Of a stretch of DNA of 64,000 bases, positions 16,920-25,737 are shown one piece after another. The position numbers and the translations under genes are program-made. The notes beneath the pieces were generated by a model. The model was given only the letters and a program-made list of their open reading frames with translations. It did no database searches and was not told where the DNA came from. The stretch is from assembly GCA_038202885.1 (NCBI GenBank), contig JBBREP010000004.1:1-64000 (forward strand). The letters run 5' to 3'. Every line of letters starts with the position of its first letter. Position 1 is the first letter of the stretch. Origin of the DNA: JBBREP01 sp038202885. GTDB taxonomy: Bacteria; Actinomycetota; Acidimicrobiia; IMCC26256; PALSA-610.

Positions 16920-18110
16920 TCAGGCGCGGACGCCGCGGCCGGTCCAGATCGTCTCGATCGAGGTTGGCGGCGTGTTGAAGGTCGGGAACTTCGGGACGGC
17001 TCGAGCCCGGAATGTGTCCGTCGAGATCACCTCCGGCGACGGGTCGAACTCCGGGATCACGTGCTTGCCGAACAGCTCGATCATTTCGAGCGCCTCGTCG
17101 TGCGTGCCGTTGTTCGGGATGCCGAAGCACAGTTGATCGATGCCGATGTCGGTGTAGCCCTCGAGCTGCTCGCACACGTCTTCTGGTGTTCCGCACAGGA
17201 GGAACCCGGCCTTGATCAAGCCGTCGATCTCATCATCGCGAATGCGATGTGGCGCGTTTGGCCATCCGGGCACGCCGGGGCGCGGCATCGTGTCGTGGTA
17301 GAGGCTCACCATCGTCGTGAGGTACCCGTGGTCCATCCGCGTGACCTGGTCGCGCGCCCGTTGACGATCGGCGGCGCAACTCACCGCGCTCGTCACCATG
17401 GCGTTGTCGTTCACGAACTGACCGACAGGGTCGGTGCACGCTGCGATGCCGGCCTTGTAGTCGGCGATGCGCGGCTCGAGTTCGCGTATCGACGAGAACG
17501 TGAAGCCGAGCGCGCCCTGCCCGAGCAGTCCGGCCTTGTTCCAGGTCGCGGGGCTCCCGACGGCGAGCCAGAACGGCGGATGACCGGGCCCGTACGGCTT
17601 CGGCAACACGTTGTGCGGCGTATCCATCGAGAAGTGCTCGCCGTGGAACGTGTAGTCCTTCTGCTCCCACATCCGGTCGATCTCGCGTACGACCTCGTCG
17701 TATTCCGCGCGGGTCGACTCCTTGTCGGCGATGTTGAACGTGGCGACCTCGTGACTCCCCGCGCCGCGCCCGGTGCCGAACTCGAAACGCCGATTGGTCA
17801 GGTGGTCGAGCGTCGCGACCTTCTCGGCGACCTTCACCGGATGGTTCGCGCGCGGCGAAATGTTGAAGATGCCCGACCCGATGTGAATGCGCTCGGTGCA
17901 CGCCGCGAGGTATCCCGCGTGCACCTCGTTGGCCGAGAGGTGCGAGTACTCCGTGAGACCGTGATGTTCGGTGAGCCACGCGAACTTCCAGCCGAAGCGA
18001 TCCGCGGTCTGGACGAGTTCCATCTCGTGCAGCAGCGCAGCGTGTTCGTGTTCAGTGTCGTGCGCATTTGGCCCCGGGAGATAGCCCTGGACGAACACAC
18101 CGAATTCCAT
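16920..18110 (-). CDS. LLM-class flavin/F420-dependent oxidoreductase
   Basis: 396 aa. The luciferase-like monooxygenase fold is shown by MEFGVFVQGYLPG, 'WKFAWLTEHHGL', 'FNISPRANHPVKVAEKVATLDHLTNRRFEFGTGRGAGSHE' in pieces, and 'PPFWLAVGSP'. The length suits a single-component LLM enzyme. It lies between the P450 (13 nt upstream) and the amidohydrolase (17 nt downstream) in one operon. Whether it uses FMN or F420 cannot be decided from the sequence. Confidence 0.92.
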   Translation of the reverse strand: MEFGVFVQGYLPGPNAHDTEHEHAALLHEMELVQTADRFGWKFAWLTEHHGLTEYSHLSANEVHAGYLAACTERIHIGSGIFNISPRANHPVKVAEKVATLDHLTNRRFEFGTGRGAGSHEVATFNIADKESTRAEYDEVVREIDRMWEQKDYTFHGEHFSMDTPHNVLPKPYGPGHPPFWLAVGSPATWNKAGLLGQGALGFTFSSIRELEPRIADYKAGIAACTDPVGQFVNDNAMVTSAVSCAADRQRARDQVTRMDHGYLTTMVSLYHDTMPRPGVPGWPNAPHRIRDDEIDGLIKAGFLLCGTPEDVCEQLEGYTDIGIDQLCFGIPNNGTHDEALEMIELFGKHVIPEFDPSPEVISTDTFRARAVPKFPTFNTPPTSIETIWTGRGVRA

Positions 18111-18123
18111 TGTCGTCTGCCTT

Positions 18124-19371
18124 TCAGCGCACGGGAGTGAAGATGGTCGGGAGATGTTGGAGCGCGATCACGAGCGAATTCGGAGCGCGGGTTCTGCGGG
18201 CGTCGTCGGCGACCCGGATGTCGGGCAGGCGTCGGAACAATTCCGTGAACACCGTCTTGACCTCCGCGCGCGCGAGGTTCGCGCCGAGGCAGAAGTGGGT
18301 GCCGATACCGAACGCGAGGTGCGGGTTCGGGTCCCGATCGAGGATGAGCTCGTCTGGGCGTTCGAACATGTCGGCGTCGCGGTTCGCCGACTGGTAAAGC
18401 ATCAGGATGCGGTCGCCGACCTTGAGCGGTTGCCCGCGATAGATGTGGTCCTTCGTGACCGTCCGGGTGAACGAGATCACGGGCGAGGTCCAGCGGATCA
18501 GCTCGTCGACGGCGAGGTCGACGAAGTGCTCGTCGTCAAGGTGCTCGACGAGACGTTGGCGTTCTTCGGGGAACGCGCTCAATGCGATCATCCCTCCGCT
18601 GATCGCATTGCGAGTGGTCTCGTTGCCGGCGATGACGAGCACGGTCAGGAACAGATTGAGTTCTTCGTCGCCCATCATGTCATTGGCCAGCGGAGCCCCC
18701 TGCAGGTCGGCGAAGCCATCCTGGCCAAGCTCGCCGGCATCGAACTTCTGGGTGAGCACCGAGATCAGATCGTCGGTTGGCGCACGGCGACGTTCTGCGA
18801 TGAGTTCCGCGCACACGGTGCTGTACTCGACGAATGATTGGGCGGCGCGTTCGAGGACGGGATCGCCCGGCTCGGTATGACCGTCGCCCGCCATCATGTC
18901 GTCCGACCAGCGGTAGAGCTTCATGCGGGTGTCGGGATCGAGCCCGAGCAATTCGGCGATCACGATCAACGGCACGTGAATCGCGAGTTCTTCGACGAAG
19001 TCGATCTCGCCCCGCTCCTGGATCTCGTCGATGAGCGCATTGGCGAGCTCACGGATGTGGGGCACGAGTTCGCGCACGCGGCGCGGTGTGAAACCCCGAT
19101 TGATGAGGCGGCGTTTGCGCGTGTGTTCGGGCTCGTCTTCGCAGATCAGCGACAGCGGCACGTCGAGCTTGGGGCGCACGCCGAGGCTGCTGCAGTAGAG
19201 CTCGGGCGCGCGCGAGATGTCGAACACGTCCTCGTACTTGCTGACCACCCAGAGGTCGTTGTGCTCGTCTCGGTACAACGGCGCATTGGCGCGCAGCCAG
19301 CGATACATCTCCCACGGATCGTCGTACACAGCTGGATCGCAGAAGTCGAACGTGTCCTGAGTACCTGTCAC
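18124..19371 (-). CDS. cytochrome P450
   Basis: 415 aa, soluble bacterial type. The heme-binding loop reads FGIGTHFCLGANLAR with the thiolate Cys at about residue 361. The I-helix has AGNETTRNAISGG for oxygen activation, and the K-helix ExxR equivalent and the 'EDEPEHTRKRRLINRGFTP' C-helix region are present. It heads the operon with the LLM enzyme and the amidohydrolase. The nearest ferredoxin candidate is at 33636-33827. The sequence type recalls the sterol- and terpene-oxidising CYP families of mycobacteria, but the subfamily cannot be assigned by eye. Confidence 0.95.
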   Translation of the reverse strand: MTGTQDTFDFCDPAVYDDPWEMYRWLRANAPLYRDEHNDLWVVSKYEDVFDISRAPELYCSSLGVRPKLDVPLSLICEDEPEHTRKRRLINRGFTPRRVRELVPHIRELANALIDEIQERGEIDFVEELAIHVPLIVIAELLGLDPDTRMKLYRWSDDMMAGDGHTEPGDPVLERAAQSFVEYSTVCAELIAERRRAPTDDLISVLTQKFDAGELGQDGFADLQGAPLANDMMGDEELNLFLTVLVIAGNETTRNAISGGMIALSAFPEERQRLVEHLDDEHFVDLAVDELIRWTSPVISFTRTVTKDHIYRGQPLKVGDRILMLYQSANRDADMFERPDELILDRDPNPHLAFGIGTHFCLGANLARAEVKTVFTELFRRLPDIRVADDARRTRAPNSLVIALQHLPTIFTPVR

Positions 19372-19542
19372 GCTCGCCGCTCCTCGGGTCTCCTGGAGAT
19401 TTAGAACCTGTTATAAATTGTGATGCGCGGTGTGAACAGGGACCAAAGTCCCATCCGCGCCGCATCCGCTTCCCATCCGTCCGATGCGCGCACCGCGGCA
19501 TCGACGCCCGCCGCCCGACGCCCGAGATACGAGGAACAGCAG

Positions 19543-20613
19543 ATGACGGACGCGCCTGTGCTTGACGAACTGGGCTTCTACGTGCTGGCAGGACAACCGT
19601 CGTGCTCGCGCGATCTCATCGAAGAGGTGCGCGACGCGGAAGCGCTCGGCCTGGGCACTGCCTTCATCTCGGAGCGGTACAACAAAAAGGAAGCGGCGAC
19701 GCTGTCGGGCGCGGCCGGTGCGGTGAGCGAACACATCCGGATCGAAACCGCGGCGACGAACCACAACACACGACACCCGATCGTCACCGCTGGCTACGCG
19801 CGCACCATGCAGAGCCTGACCAACGGACGGTTCGTGTTGGGACTGGGCCGCGGCGTGCCGCTGCTCCAAGATGCGTTCGGGATCGGTCGCATCACCACAG
19901 CGCAGATCGAGGACTTCGTCGGGCTCATGCGTCGCCTATTTCGCGGCGAAGTGATCTTCGGCCACGACGGACCGGCCGGAAAGTTCCCCGTGCTGCATCT
20001 CGACTCGGCACTCGACGAACACCTGCCGATGAGCCTTGTGGCGTTCGGGCCCAACTCGCTCGAACTCGCTGGTCGCTGCTTCGACGAGGTCATTTTGCAC
20101 ACCTACTTCACCGATGAGACCACGCACCGTTGCGTGCAGACGGTGAAACGTGCGGCCGAGCGCGCTGGTCGTGACCCTGCGGCGGTACGCGTCTGGTCGT
20201 GCTTCGCCACGATCGGCGATCACCTTCCCGCCGAGACGCGCCTCATGAAATCCGTCGGGCGTCTGGCCACGTACCTCCAGGGTTACGGCGATCTCCTGGT
20301 CCGCACCAACGGTTGGGATCCCGAAGTGCTCCAGCGGTTCCTCGCCGATGACGTCGTCAGGAGCGTGCCGGGGCTCGATACCGTCGGGACCACCGCACAA
20401 CTCGAGCACGTGGCAACGTTGATCCCCGAGCAGTGGTTCGCGGCGAGCGCAACGGGCAACCCGGCGCAGTGTGTGGCTTCTGTACGCCACCAGTTCGCGC
20501 TCGGGTGCGACGGCGTGATCCTGCACGGGTGCAGCCCCGACGAGCTACGCCCCATCATCACCGAGTACCAAGCCACCGCCCCAAGGTTTTCCTCTGCACC
20601 AGACGGCGTGTAG
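19543..20613 (+). CDS. LLM-class F420-dependent oxidoreductase (TIGR03857-like)
   Basis: 356 aa from ATG 19543 (GAGGAA upstream). The start 'DELGFYVLAG', 'EVRDAEALGLGTAFISERYNKKEAATLSGA' in parts, and 'RFVLGLGRG' agree with the MSMEG_2249 group of LLM proteins, which are predicted to use F420. It is divergent from the P450 operon, with about 170 bp between the starts, so the two units may share a regulatory region. The final ten codons and the TAG stop lie inside a dispersed palindromic repeat (copy at 20579-20637), so the C-terminus is probably a recent replacement. Confidence 0.9.
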   Translation: MTDAPVLDELGFYVLAGQPSCSRDLIEEVRDAEALGLGTAFISERYNKKEAATLSGAAGAVSEHIRIETAATNHNTRHPIVTAGYARTMQSLTNGRFVLGLGRGVPLLQDAFGIGRITTAQIEDFVGLMRRLFRGEVIFGHDGPAGKFPVLHLDSALDEHLPMSLVAFGPNSLELAGRCFDEVILHTYFTDETTHRCVQTVKRAAERAGRDPAAVRVWSCFATIGDHLPAETRLMKSVGRLATYLQGYGDLLVRTNGWDPEVLQRFLADDVVRSVPGLDTVGTTAQLEHVATLIPEQWFAASATGNPAQCVASVRHQFALGCDGVILHGCSPDELRPIITEYQATAPRFSSAPDGV

Positions 20614-20637
20614 CGCCGTGAGGTGCAATCAGACTGC
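20579..20637 (+). repeat. dispersed palindromic repeat, copy 1 of 3
   Basis: About 59 bp, CCCCAAGG-TTTTCCTCTGCACC at its left and GGTGCAATCA at its right, around a near-perfect hairpin (CACCAGACGGCG / loop TGTAG / CGCCGTGAGGTG, two mismatched positions). The loop supplies the TAG stop of the upstream LLM gene. The other copies are at 32836-32898 (inverted) and 48558-48619. Confidence 0.85.
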
Positions 20638-20719
20638 CCCCACTGGCCCTTTGCTGGCCCCGCTGGCCGGCATAGGACAGAGATGGAAGAATGCCTGCCG
20701 GCCGACACAGGAGGCGTAC

Positions 20720-21928
20720 GTGCGACGGATTGCAGGAGTGGCGACGGCCGGGCGGCGGCGTGGAATGGCGATCGCGTCGATCGGACTGGCTGCGATGTTC
20801 GGCACCGCGTGCTCGCCGCTGATGCTCGACGTGGGGGTGTTGTCGAGCGACGCGCTCGAGGGACGACCCAACGACACGCCGGCGTCGGTCACCGCGCAGG
20901 ACTATCTCATCGCGCGGCTGACGGAATTCGGCGCGGTTGGACTCGACACGACCAAGACGGGCGCCGCAGCATTTCGCCAGGCGTTTCCTGCGGGCACCAA
21001 CGTCATCGGCATGATTCGCGGGAGCGTGCTCCCGAACGAATACGTCGTCGTCGGAGCGCATTACGACCACCTCGGATCGCAATGCGCGCACACTCGGCCC
21101 GGGGATCTCATCTGCAACGGCGCCACGGACAACGCGGCCGGCGTCGCCGCGGTGTTACAGGTCGGCCGCGTGATCGCGCACAGCGGCGTACCGAAGCGGT
21201 CGGTCGTGCTGGCGCTCTGGGACCGTGAAGAGGATGGCCTGCTCGGCTCCGCGTACTACGTGCAACACCCGATCGTTCCGCTTGATCACACCGTCGGCTA
21301 CGTCAACTTCGACATCGCCGGCGCGAACCTGCTCCCGTCATTGCGTAACACGAGCTTCGCGCTTGGTGCCGAAACCGGCGGCGCCCAGCTCAAGTCGATC
21401 GTCTCGAACGCAGTCGCGCAAGGGACCTTGCAGACGCGTCAGCTCAGTTACATCTTCGGCCAGGGCCGCAGCGATTACGTGAACTTCATCGCCGGAGGCA
21501 TACCGACGGTGTTCTTCAGCGACTCGACGGGGCCCTGCTACCACACCGTCGAAGACGAATTTGGCATCGTCGACTTCGCGAAGCTCCAACAACAGGCTGC
21601 GATTGCCGCGCGGGTGACGCGATCGTTGATCAACGGTCCGCGGATCACGTTCTCGGGCAACAATCCGCCCGCTACCTACGCGGATGCCGTCGGGCTCCTG
21701 GCGGTGGTGAACGGCGCTCTGCCGGATCGCGGTCGCTTCACGCCTGAACAACAGACGCAGTTGCTGCAGTTCCGTAGCGATCTGAACCGTATCGTCGGCG
21801 ACGGCAATGCTGCCTTTGGTGACGACGATGCCGGCGTGGTGCTTGGTGGCGCGGCGGCCGCGGTCGGCATCCTCAGCAGCGGATCGTGCGACGGCTTCCT
21901 CGCACCGTCGTCGCGGCGCTACAAATAG
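20720..21928 (+). CDS. M28 family metallopeptidase, predicted lipoprotein
   Basis: 402 aa from GTG 20720, with a strong AGGAGG 5-6 nt upstream. A signal segment ends at GTAC (Cys31), a possible lipobox. The two-zinc M28 ligand set is complete: His114 in GAHYDHLG, Asp137 in GATDNAAGVA, Glu170/171 in DREEDGLLGS, Asp198 in NFDIAGAN, and a later His in CYHTVEDEF. M28 enzymes are aminopeptidases or carboxypeptidases that act on exported peptides. The C-terminal 100 residues form a helical extension of unknown role ending in a short basic tail. Confidence 0.9.
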   Translation: MRRIAGVATAGRRRGMAIASIGLAAMFGTACSPLMLDVGVLSSDALEGRPNDTPASVTAQDYLIARLTEFGAVGLDTTKTGAAAFRQAFPAGTNVIGMIRGSVLPNEYVVVGAHYDHLGSQCAHTRPGDLICNGATDNAAGVAAVLQVGRVIAHSGVPKRSVVLALWDREEDGLLGSAYYVQHPIVPLDHTVGYVNFDIAGANLLPSLRNTSFALGAETGGAQLKSIVSNAVAQGTLQTRQLSYIFGQGRSDYVNFIAGGIPTVFFSDSTGPCYHTVEDEFGIVDFAKLQQQAAIAARVTRSLINGPRITFSGNNPPATYADAVGLLAVVNGALPDRGRFTPEQQTQLLQFRSDLNRIVGDGNAAFGDDDAGVVLGGAAAAVGILSSGSCDGFLAPSSRRYK

Positions 21929-21961
21929 CCGAGGTGGCGGCGAAGCGATCGCTTCGTGCCG

Positions 21962-22435
21962 CTACGAGTCGATCGACTCCCGCACCTTCGCCGCGACCTT
22001 CTCGACGCGGGGCGTCACGGCGTCCTGTGTGGCGCGAGTCGCTTTCTTTGCCGCCTTACGCGCCTTGCGGCCCGCCTTGCGACTGTGCTTGACGGCGTCG
22101 TTCGTGGCACTGCGGACTGCGTCGGCGCCACCGCGGACGATCGGCTCGGAGCCCGAGATCAGCTCGCCGAGGTGCTGGCGGCGGCGACGGCGATTGCGAC
22201 GCTTCACCTTCTCGAGCTGATGCGCGGTACGAGCTGACTCGCTGCTGGCGTGGTGCACACGCCGTTCTGCCGAAGCGATCCGCGACTCCGCTGCCTCGCG
22301 CGCAGTGTGCTCGCGCTCAAGCGCCCGTTCGGCGTCTCGTTGCGAACGAGTGGCGCGGGCCAGCTTCTCCTTCTTGCTACGGAACGACACTGTGCCCAGC
22401 GTTGCAATCGAGAGTGTCTTTCTGACCATGCCCAT
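21962..22435 (-). CDS. basic coiled-coil protein
   Basis: 157 aa from ATG 22435, preceded by AGGAGGTCA. The N-terminus (VRKTLSIATLGTVSF) is a short hydrophobic patch followed by a Lys/Arg/Glu-rich coiled coil of about 80 residues, an Arg cluster (RRNRRRRRQ) and an Ala/Lys-rich C-terminus (KAGRKARKAAKKATRA) that resembles histone H1 tails. It may bind DNA or the membrane face, but no family is recognised with certainty. Similar short proteins starting with a 'LGT...S' patch and a coiled coil are common in actinobacteria and have no assigned function. Confidence 0.7.
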   Translation of the reverse strand: MGMVRKTLSIATLGTVSFRSKKEKLARATRSQRDAERALEREHTAREAAESRIASAERRVHHASSESARTAHQLEKVKRRNRRRRRQHLGELISGSEPIVRGGADAVRSATNDAVKHSRKAGRKARKAAKKATRATQDAVTPRVEKVAAKVRESIDS

Positions 22436-22549
22436 CCGCCGTGACCTCCTGGTCGAGTGAATCGCGATGCGATATGCAGTTACATACCCACCGACGGCCG
22501 ATTCGACACCCTGGAGCGGGTCGTACCGTGCCGTCTACGGCCGGTCACC

Positions 22550-23026
22550 TCAGTCGGGGAGCATCGGCATCGGTACACCTTGATCGCGATCGAGCATCAC
22601 GGCGCGGGTGACTGCGCTCGAACCGAAGCGGTCGCGCACGTCATCGAGGGCCATATCGAGCACAGCGCGACGTGGCTCGAACGGCAGTGCGAGCTGCACG
22701 GATCGACTGTCGGTGAGGTGTGCGACCGACACGCCGACGAGCGTGAGGCCGCGCTGCTCGATCATTGGCAACACGGCGGAAAGGAGCGCTCTGGCCGCTG
22801 CGAGGATGGCGTCGGTGGCCGCGGTGGCATGCGGAAGCGTGTGCGAACGCGTGGCGCGCGTGTAGTCGTCGAAGCGGAGGCGCAACACGACGGTGCGACC
22901 AACCCGTGCGGCCACGCGCATACGTCGTGTCACGCGATCGACGATCTCGACCACGACGGTGTCGATGTCGCTCGAGGAGCGTCGGCGTCGACCGAGCGCA
23001 CGCTGTGAACCGATCGAAGCACGCCG
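22550..23026 (-). pseudogene. dinB: dinB (DNA polymerase IV) 3' remnant
   Basis: An uninterrupted frame of 159 codons encodes only the little-finger and C-terminal region of a Y-family DNA polymerase. It starts abruptly at RRASIGSQRALGRRRRS, the linker before the little finger, then VEIVDRVTRRMR, 'GRTVVLRLRFDDYTRATRSH' and GLTLVGVSVAHL, and ends near the usual DinB terminus. The polymerase palm with its catalytic Asp/Glu residues, the fingers and the thumb are all absent. A TGA lies directly upstream at 23027-23029, and nothing DinB-like was found beyond it in any frame. The first in-frame start is GTG 22954, without a good ribosome-binding site. A truncated, probably non-functional copy is the simplest reading. 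Confidence 0.8.
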
Positions 23027-23142
23027 TCACGATCGGCGAACACCGCGAACACGGCCGTTTGGTCATCTACCGGTCGTATGTGCCGCTGGCGCGGCAAACG
23101 GTCGGGGTGCGGGCGCCGGGCCCCACACGTAGGGTGCCCGCC

Positions 23143-23592
23143 ATGCATGGTTCTGTCACGCTGCACATGGCCGCTCCTGCCGGACGGATCTTCGACTTGG
23201 TGAGCGACGTCACCAAGATCGGTCGCTACAGCCCTGAAACCTTCGAGGGCGAATGGCTTGAAGGTGCGACTGGCCCTGCGGTTGGCGCCAAGTTCCGCGG
23301 GCACGTCAAGCGCAACGGCAAGGGACCGACCTACTGGACGACCTGCACGGTGCTCGAGTGCGAGCCGGGACGTGAGTTCGCCTTCGGCGTGGGGCCGAGT
23401 GACAAACCGTTGAACGTGTGGCGCTATCGGTTGGAACCTGCCGGTGACGGCACCGACGTGACCGAGTCGTTCGCGTTGACACCGACGCCATGGCTGCGGC
23501 TGTATTGGGCGCTGCTCGGCTGGGCGCGTGGTCGCACGAACTGCAGCGACATGCAGACAACACTCGAACGGATCAAGGCCGAGGTCGAGTAG
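23143..23592 (+). CDS. SRPBCC family protein (polyketide cyclase/dehydrase-like)
   Basis: 149 aa. The N-terminal pattern MHGSVTLHMAAPAGRIFDLVSDVTKIGRYSPE, then WLEGATGPAVGAKFRG and a C-terminal amphipathic helix, is typical of the START/Bet v 1-like helix-grip fold that binds hydrophobic ligands in a deep cavity. Members of this subgroup are usually annotated as polyketide cyclase/dehydrase or CoxG-like without proven activity. Its 3' end overlaps the convergent regulator gene by 20 nt. Confidence 0.88.
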   Translation: MHGSVTLHMAAPAGRIFDLVSDVTKIGRYSPETFEGEWLEGATGPAVGAKFRGHVKRNGKGPTYWTTCTVLECEPGREFAFGVGPSDKPLNVWRYRLEPAGDGTDVTESFALTPTPWLRLYWALLGWARGRTNCSDMQTTLERIKAEVE

Positions 23593-24427
23593 ACGGCGCT
23601 GACGCCAACAATCGTTGCGCACTGTCGTCGCCGGGAATCGGCAGGTGGACCACGATGCGCTGGTCGGGTTCGTCGACCGGCACGAGTTGCTGGGTCTCGA
23701 ACTCCAGTGTTCCCGCGTGCGGGTGATGAAACACGCGATGGTGGGTTTCGAACGCACCCACATCGTGACGGGGCCACCACTGCGCGAACTCGTCGCTCGA
23801 CTGTTGGAGTCGGGCGACGAGACGCACCACGGCAGGGTCATCGCGCCACGGCACGATTTCGGCCCTGAACTGCGACAGCACGCGGCGCGCCTCGCGCTCC
23901 CAATCGCCGATGAGTGCCCGCGCCGCTGGGTTGGCGAAGACGATCCACACGAGATTGCGTTCCTCGGCGTCGAGTTCGACAACCGGTGGAAACAGCAGCG
24001 CGAACGGTGCGTTCCACGCCAGGAGGTCCCAGCGCGCCCCAAGCACGTAGGCCGGCGCCGGGGCGAGCGCGTCGAGCATGCGCCGCACCGGATTGGATGC
24101 TGCATCGGCACCGGGCCGAAGCGGCCCGCGTTGTGGGTGGCCGGCGAGCGCGAACAGATGATCACGTTCCACGTCGTCGAGCCGCAGTGCCCGCGCGAGC
24201 GCGTCGAGCACTTCCGTGGAGGCCTTGATCGGCCGGCCTTGTTCGAGCCACGTGTACCAACTCACCGATACATCAGCGAGCAGCGCCACTTCTTCGCGGC
24301 GTAATCCTTGGGTGCGGCGCCGTTGTCCCGGAGCCAACCCGACGTCGGCTGGTGTGAGCGCGCTGCGGCGCGCCCGGAGGAAGTCTGCAAGGTCGGCTCG
24401 GCGTTCGATCCTGCTATTCGAGCGCAT
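23573..24427 (-). CDS. XRE/MmyB-type transcriptional regulator
   Basis: 284 aa. An N-terminal helix-turn-helix of the XRE family is clear (DFLRARRSALTPADVGL, RRTQGLRREEVALLADVSVSWYTWLEQGR). It is followed by a roughly 180-residue MmyB-like ligand-binding domain (LDALAPAPAYVLGARWDLLAWN, NLVWIVFANPAAR, FHHPHAGTLEFE). Such regulators usually control an adjacent divergent gene, here the aminotransferase at 24510, with 82 bp between the starts. The domain is thought to bind a fatty acid or other small hydrophobic molecule. Confidence 0.93.
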   Translation of the reverse strand: MRSNSRIERRADLADFLRARRSALTPADVGLAPGQRRRTQGLRREEVALLADVSVSWYTWLEQGRPIKASTEVLDALARALRLDDVERDHLFALAGHPQRGPLRPGADAASNPVRRMLDALAPAPAYVLGARWDLLAWNAPFALLFPPVVELDAEERNLVWIVFANPAARALIGDWEREARRVLSQFRAEIVPWRDDPAVVRLVARLQQSSDEFAQWWPRHDVGAFETHHRVFHHPHAGTLEFETQQLVPVDEPDQRIVVHLPIPGDDSAQRLLASAPSTRPRP

Positions 24428-24509
24428 CGGCGGCCGTCAAGGGTGGTACTGCTACTCCCAGGTTCGGCTCGCTCTTGTCCTGGCGTGAGATCGACCGTTC
24501 AATGGTCCG

Positions 24510-25718
24510 ATGCGTTCTGACCCGATCGAGCTCGCTGCCCGAGCCGCGCGCATGCCGTCATCGACGATTCGCGACCTGCTCGCGGTCACCGAACAGCCTG
24601 GGATGCGGTCGCTCGCGGGCGGTTTGCCCGACCCCGCGGCCTTTCCGCGTGATCGCCTCGCCGCCGCGGCCGCAACTGTGCTCGGCTCCGACGGCGGCGT
24701 GACCGCACTGCAGTACGGCGCTACGGATGGCCTCGTGCGCCTACGGACCTTGCTCGCACATGCGGCCGACCTCCACGGTCTGGGTCCGAGCAACCCCGAG
24801 GCCTTCGTCGTCACGACCGGGTCGCAGCAGGCGATCGATCTCATCGCCCGCGCGCTCGTGGATCCGGGCGACAGCGTCGTTGTCGACGATCCGTGTTACT
24901 TGGGTGCCCGACAAGCGCTTGTGGCCATGGGCGCTGATCTCGTCGGCATCCCCGTCGATGACGACGGCATGCGTGTCGACGTGCTCGCCGACCGACTCCG
25001 CGCGCCCGCGTTCCGTCCCCGCGTCGTGTACACCGTCGCGAACTTCCAGAATCCGACCGGTGCCGTGCTCACGACCGAGCGGCGTGACGCGCTCGTCGAG
25101 CTCGCGCATCACTACGGCTTCGTGGTGGTCGACGATGATCCTTATCACGCGCTGTGGTTCGATGGACCGTCGCCAATCGCGTTGGGCGCGCTCGATGATG
25201 ATCGGGTTGTGTCGCTCGGTTCGTGTTCGAAGGTGCTCGCGCCGGGTTTGCGCGTGGGATGGCTGCGCGCACCGTCGTGGTTGCGCGACACCCTGGTGCG
25301 CGTGAAGCAGGCCTGTGATCTGCACACTTCGACGCTCGCACAGGCGATCGCGGCCGACGTCCTCGCCGATACTCCATTCATGACCGAGCACCTGTCTCGG
25401 TCGCGGTCCGCGTACGCGAGGAAGTCTCGTGTGCTCGCGGAGGCACTCCAAGGTTGTGGGTCGGGCCGCGCGCCACGCGGTGGCATGTTCTTGTGGCGTC
25501 ACTTCCACGGTGCCGACACCGAAGCGCTACTCGCCGCGGCGATTGCCGATCAGGTGGCGTTCGTGCCCGGATCGGCATTCGCGGTTGACCGCTCGTGGAC
25601 GGCGCACGCCCGTCTCTCGTTCGCGACGCTCGACCGTGCTGGTCTGGTCGACGCCGCCGCGGTGCTGCGATCGCTCGTCGATCGCGGTGCTGCGCAGGTC
25701 GCCGCCACCCCGGCGTAG
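24510..25718 (+). CDS. PLP-dependent aminotransferase (fold type I, LysN/aminoadipate type)
   Basis: 402 aa. PLP-binding features: TTGSQQAIDL, VANFQNPTG, VVDDDPYHALW and the Schiff-base lysine in GSCSKVLAPGLRVGW (Lys241), with the C-terminal Arg in HARLSFA. The sequence type is that of 2-aminoadipate/aromatic aminotransferases and of the catalytic part of MocR regulators, but no GntR domain is attached. It is divergent from the XRE/MmyB regulator, which probably controls it. The amino donor and acceptor cannot be told. Confidence 0.93.
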   Translation: MRSDPIELAARAARMPSSTIRDLLAVTEQPGMRSLAGGLPDPAAFPRDRLAAAAATVLGSDGGVTALQYGATDGLVRLRTLLAHAADLHGLGPSNPEAFVVTTGSQQAIDLIARALVDPGDSVVVDDPCYLGARQALVAMGADLVGIPVDDDGMRVDVLADRLRAPAFRPRVVYTVANFQNPTGAVLTTERRDALVELAHHYGFVVVDDDPYHALWFDGPSPIALGALDDDRVVSLGSCSKVLAPGLRVGWLRAPSWLRDTLVRVKQACDLHTSTLAQAIAADVLADTPFMTEHLSRSRSAYARKSRVLAEALQGCGSGRAPRGGMFLWRHFHGADTEALLAAAIADQVAFVPGSAFAVDRSWTAHARLSFATLDRAGLVDAAAVLRSLVDRGAAQVAATPA

Positions 25719-25737
25719 GCGATCTCGTCGGCGATCG

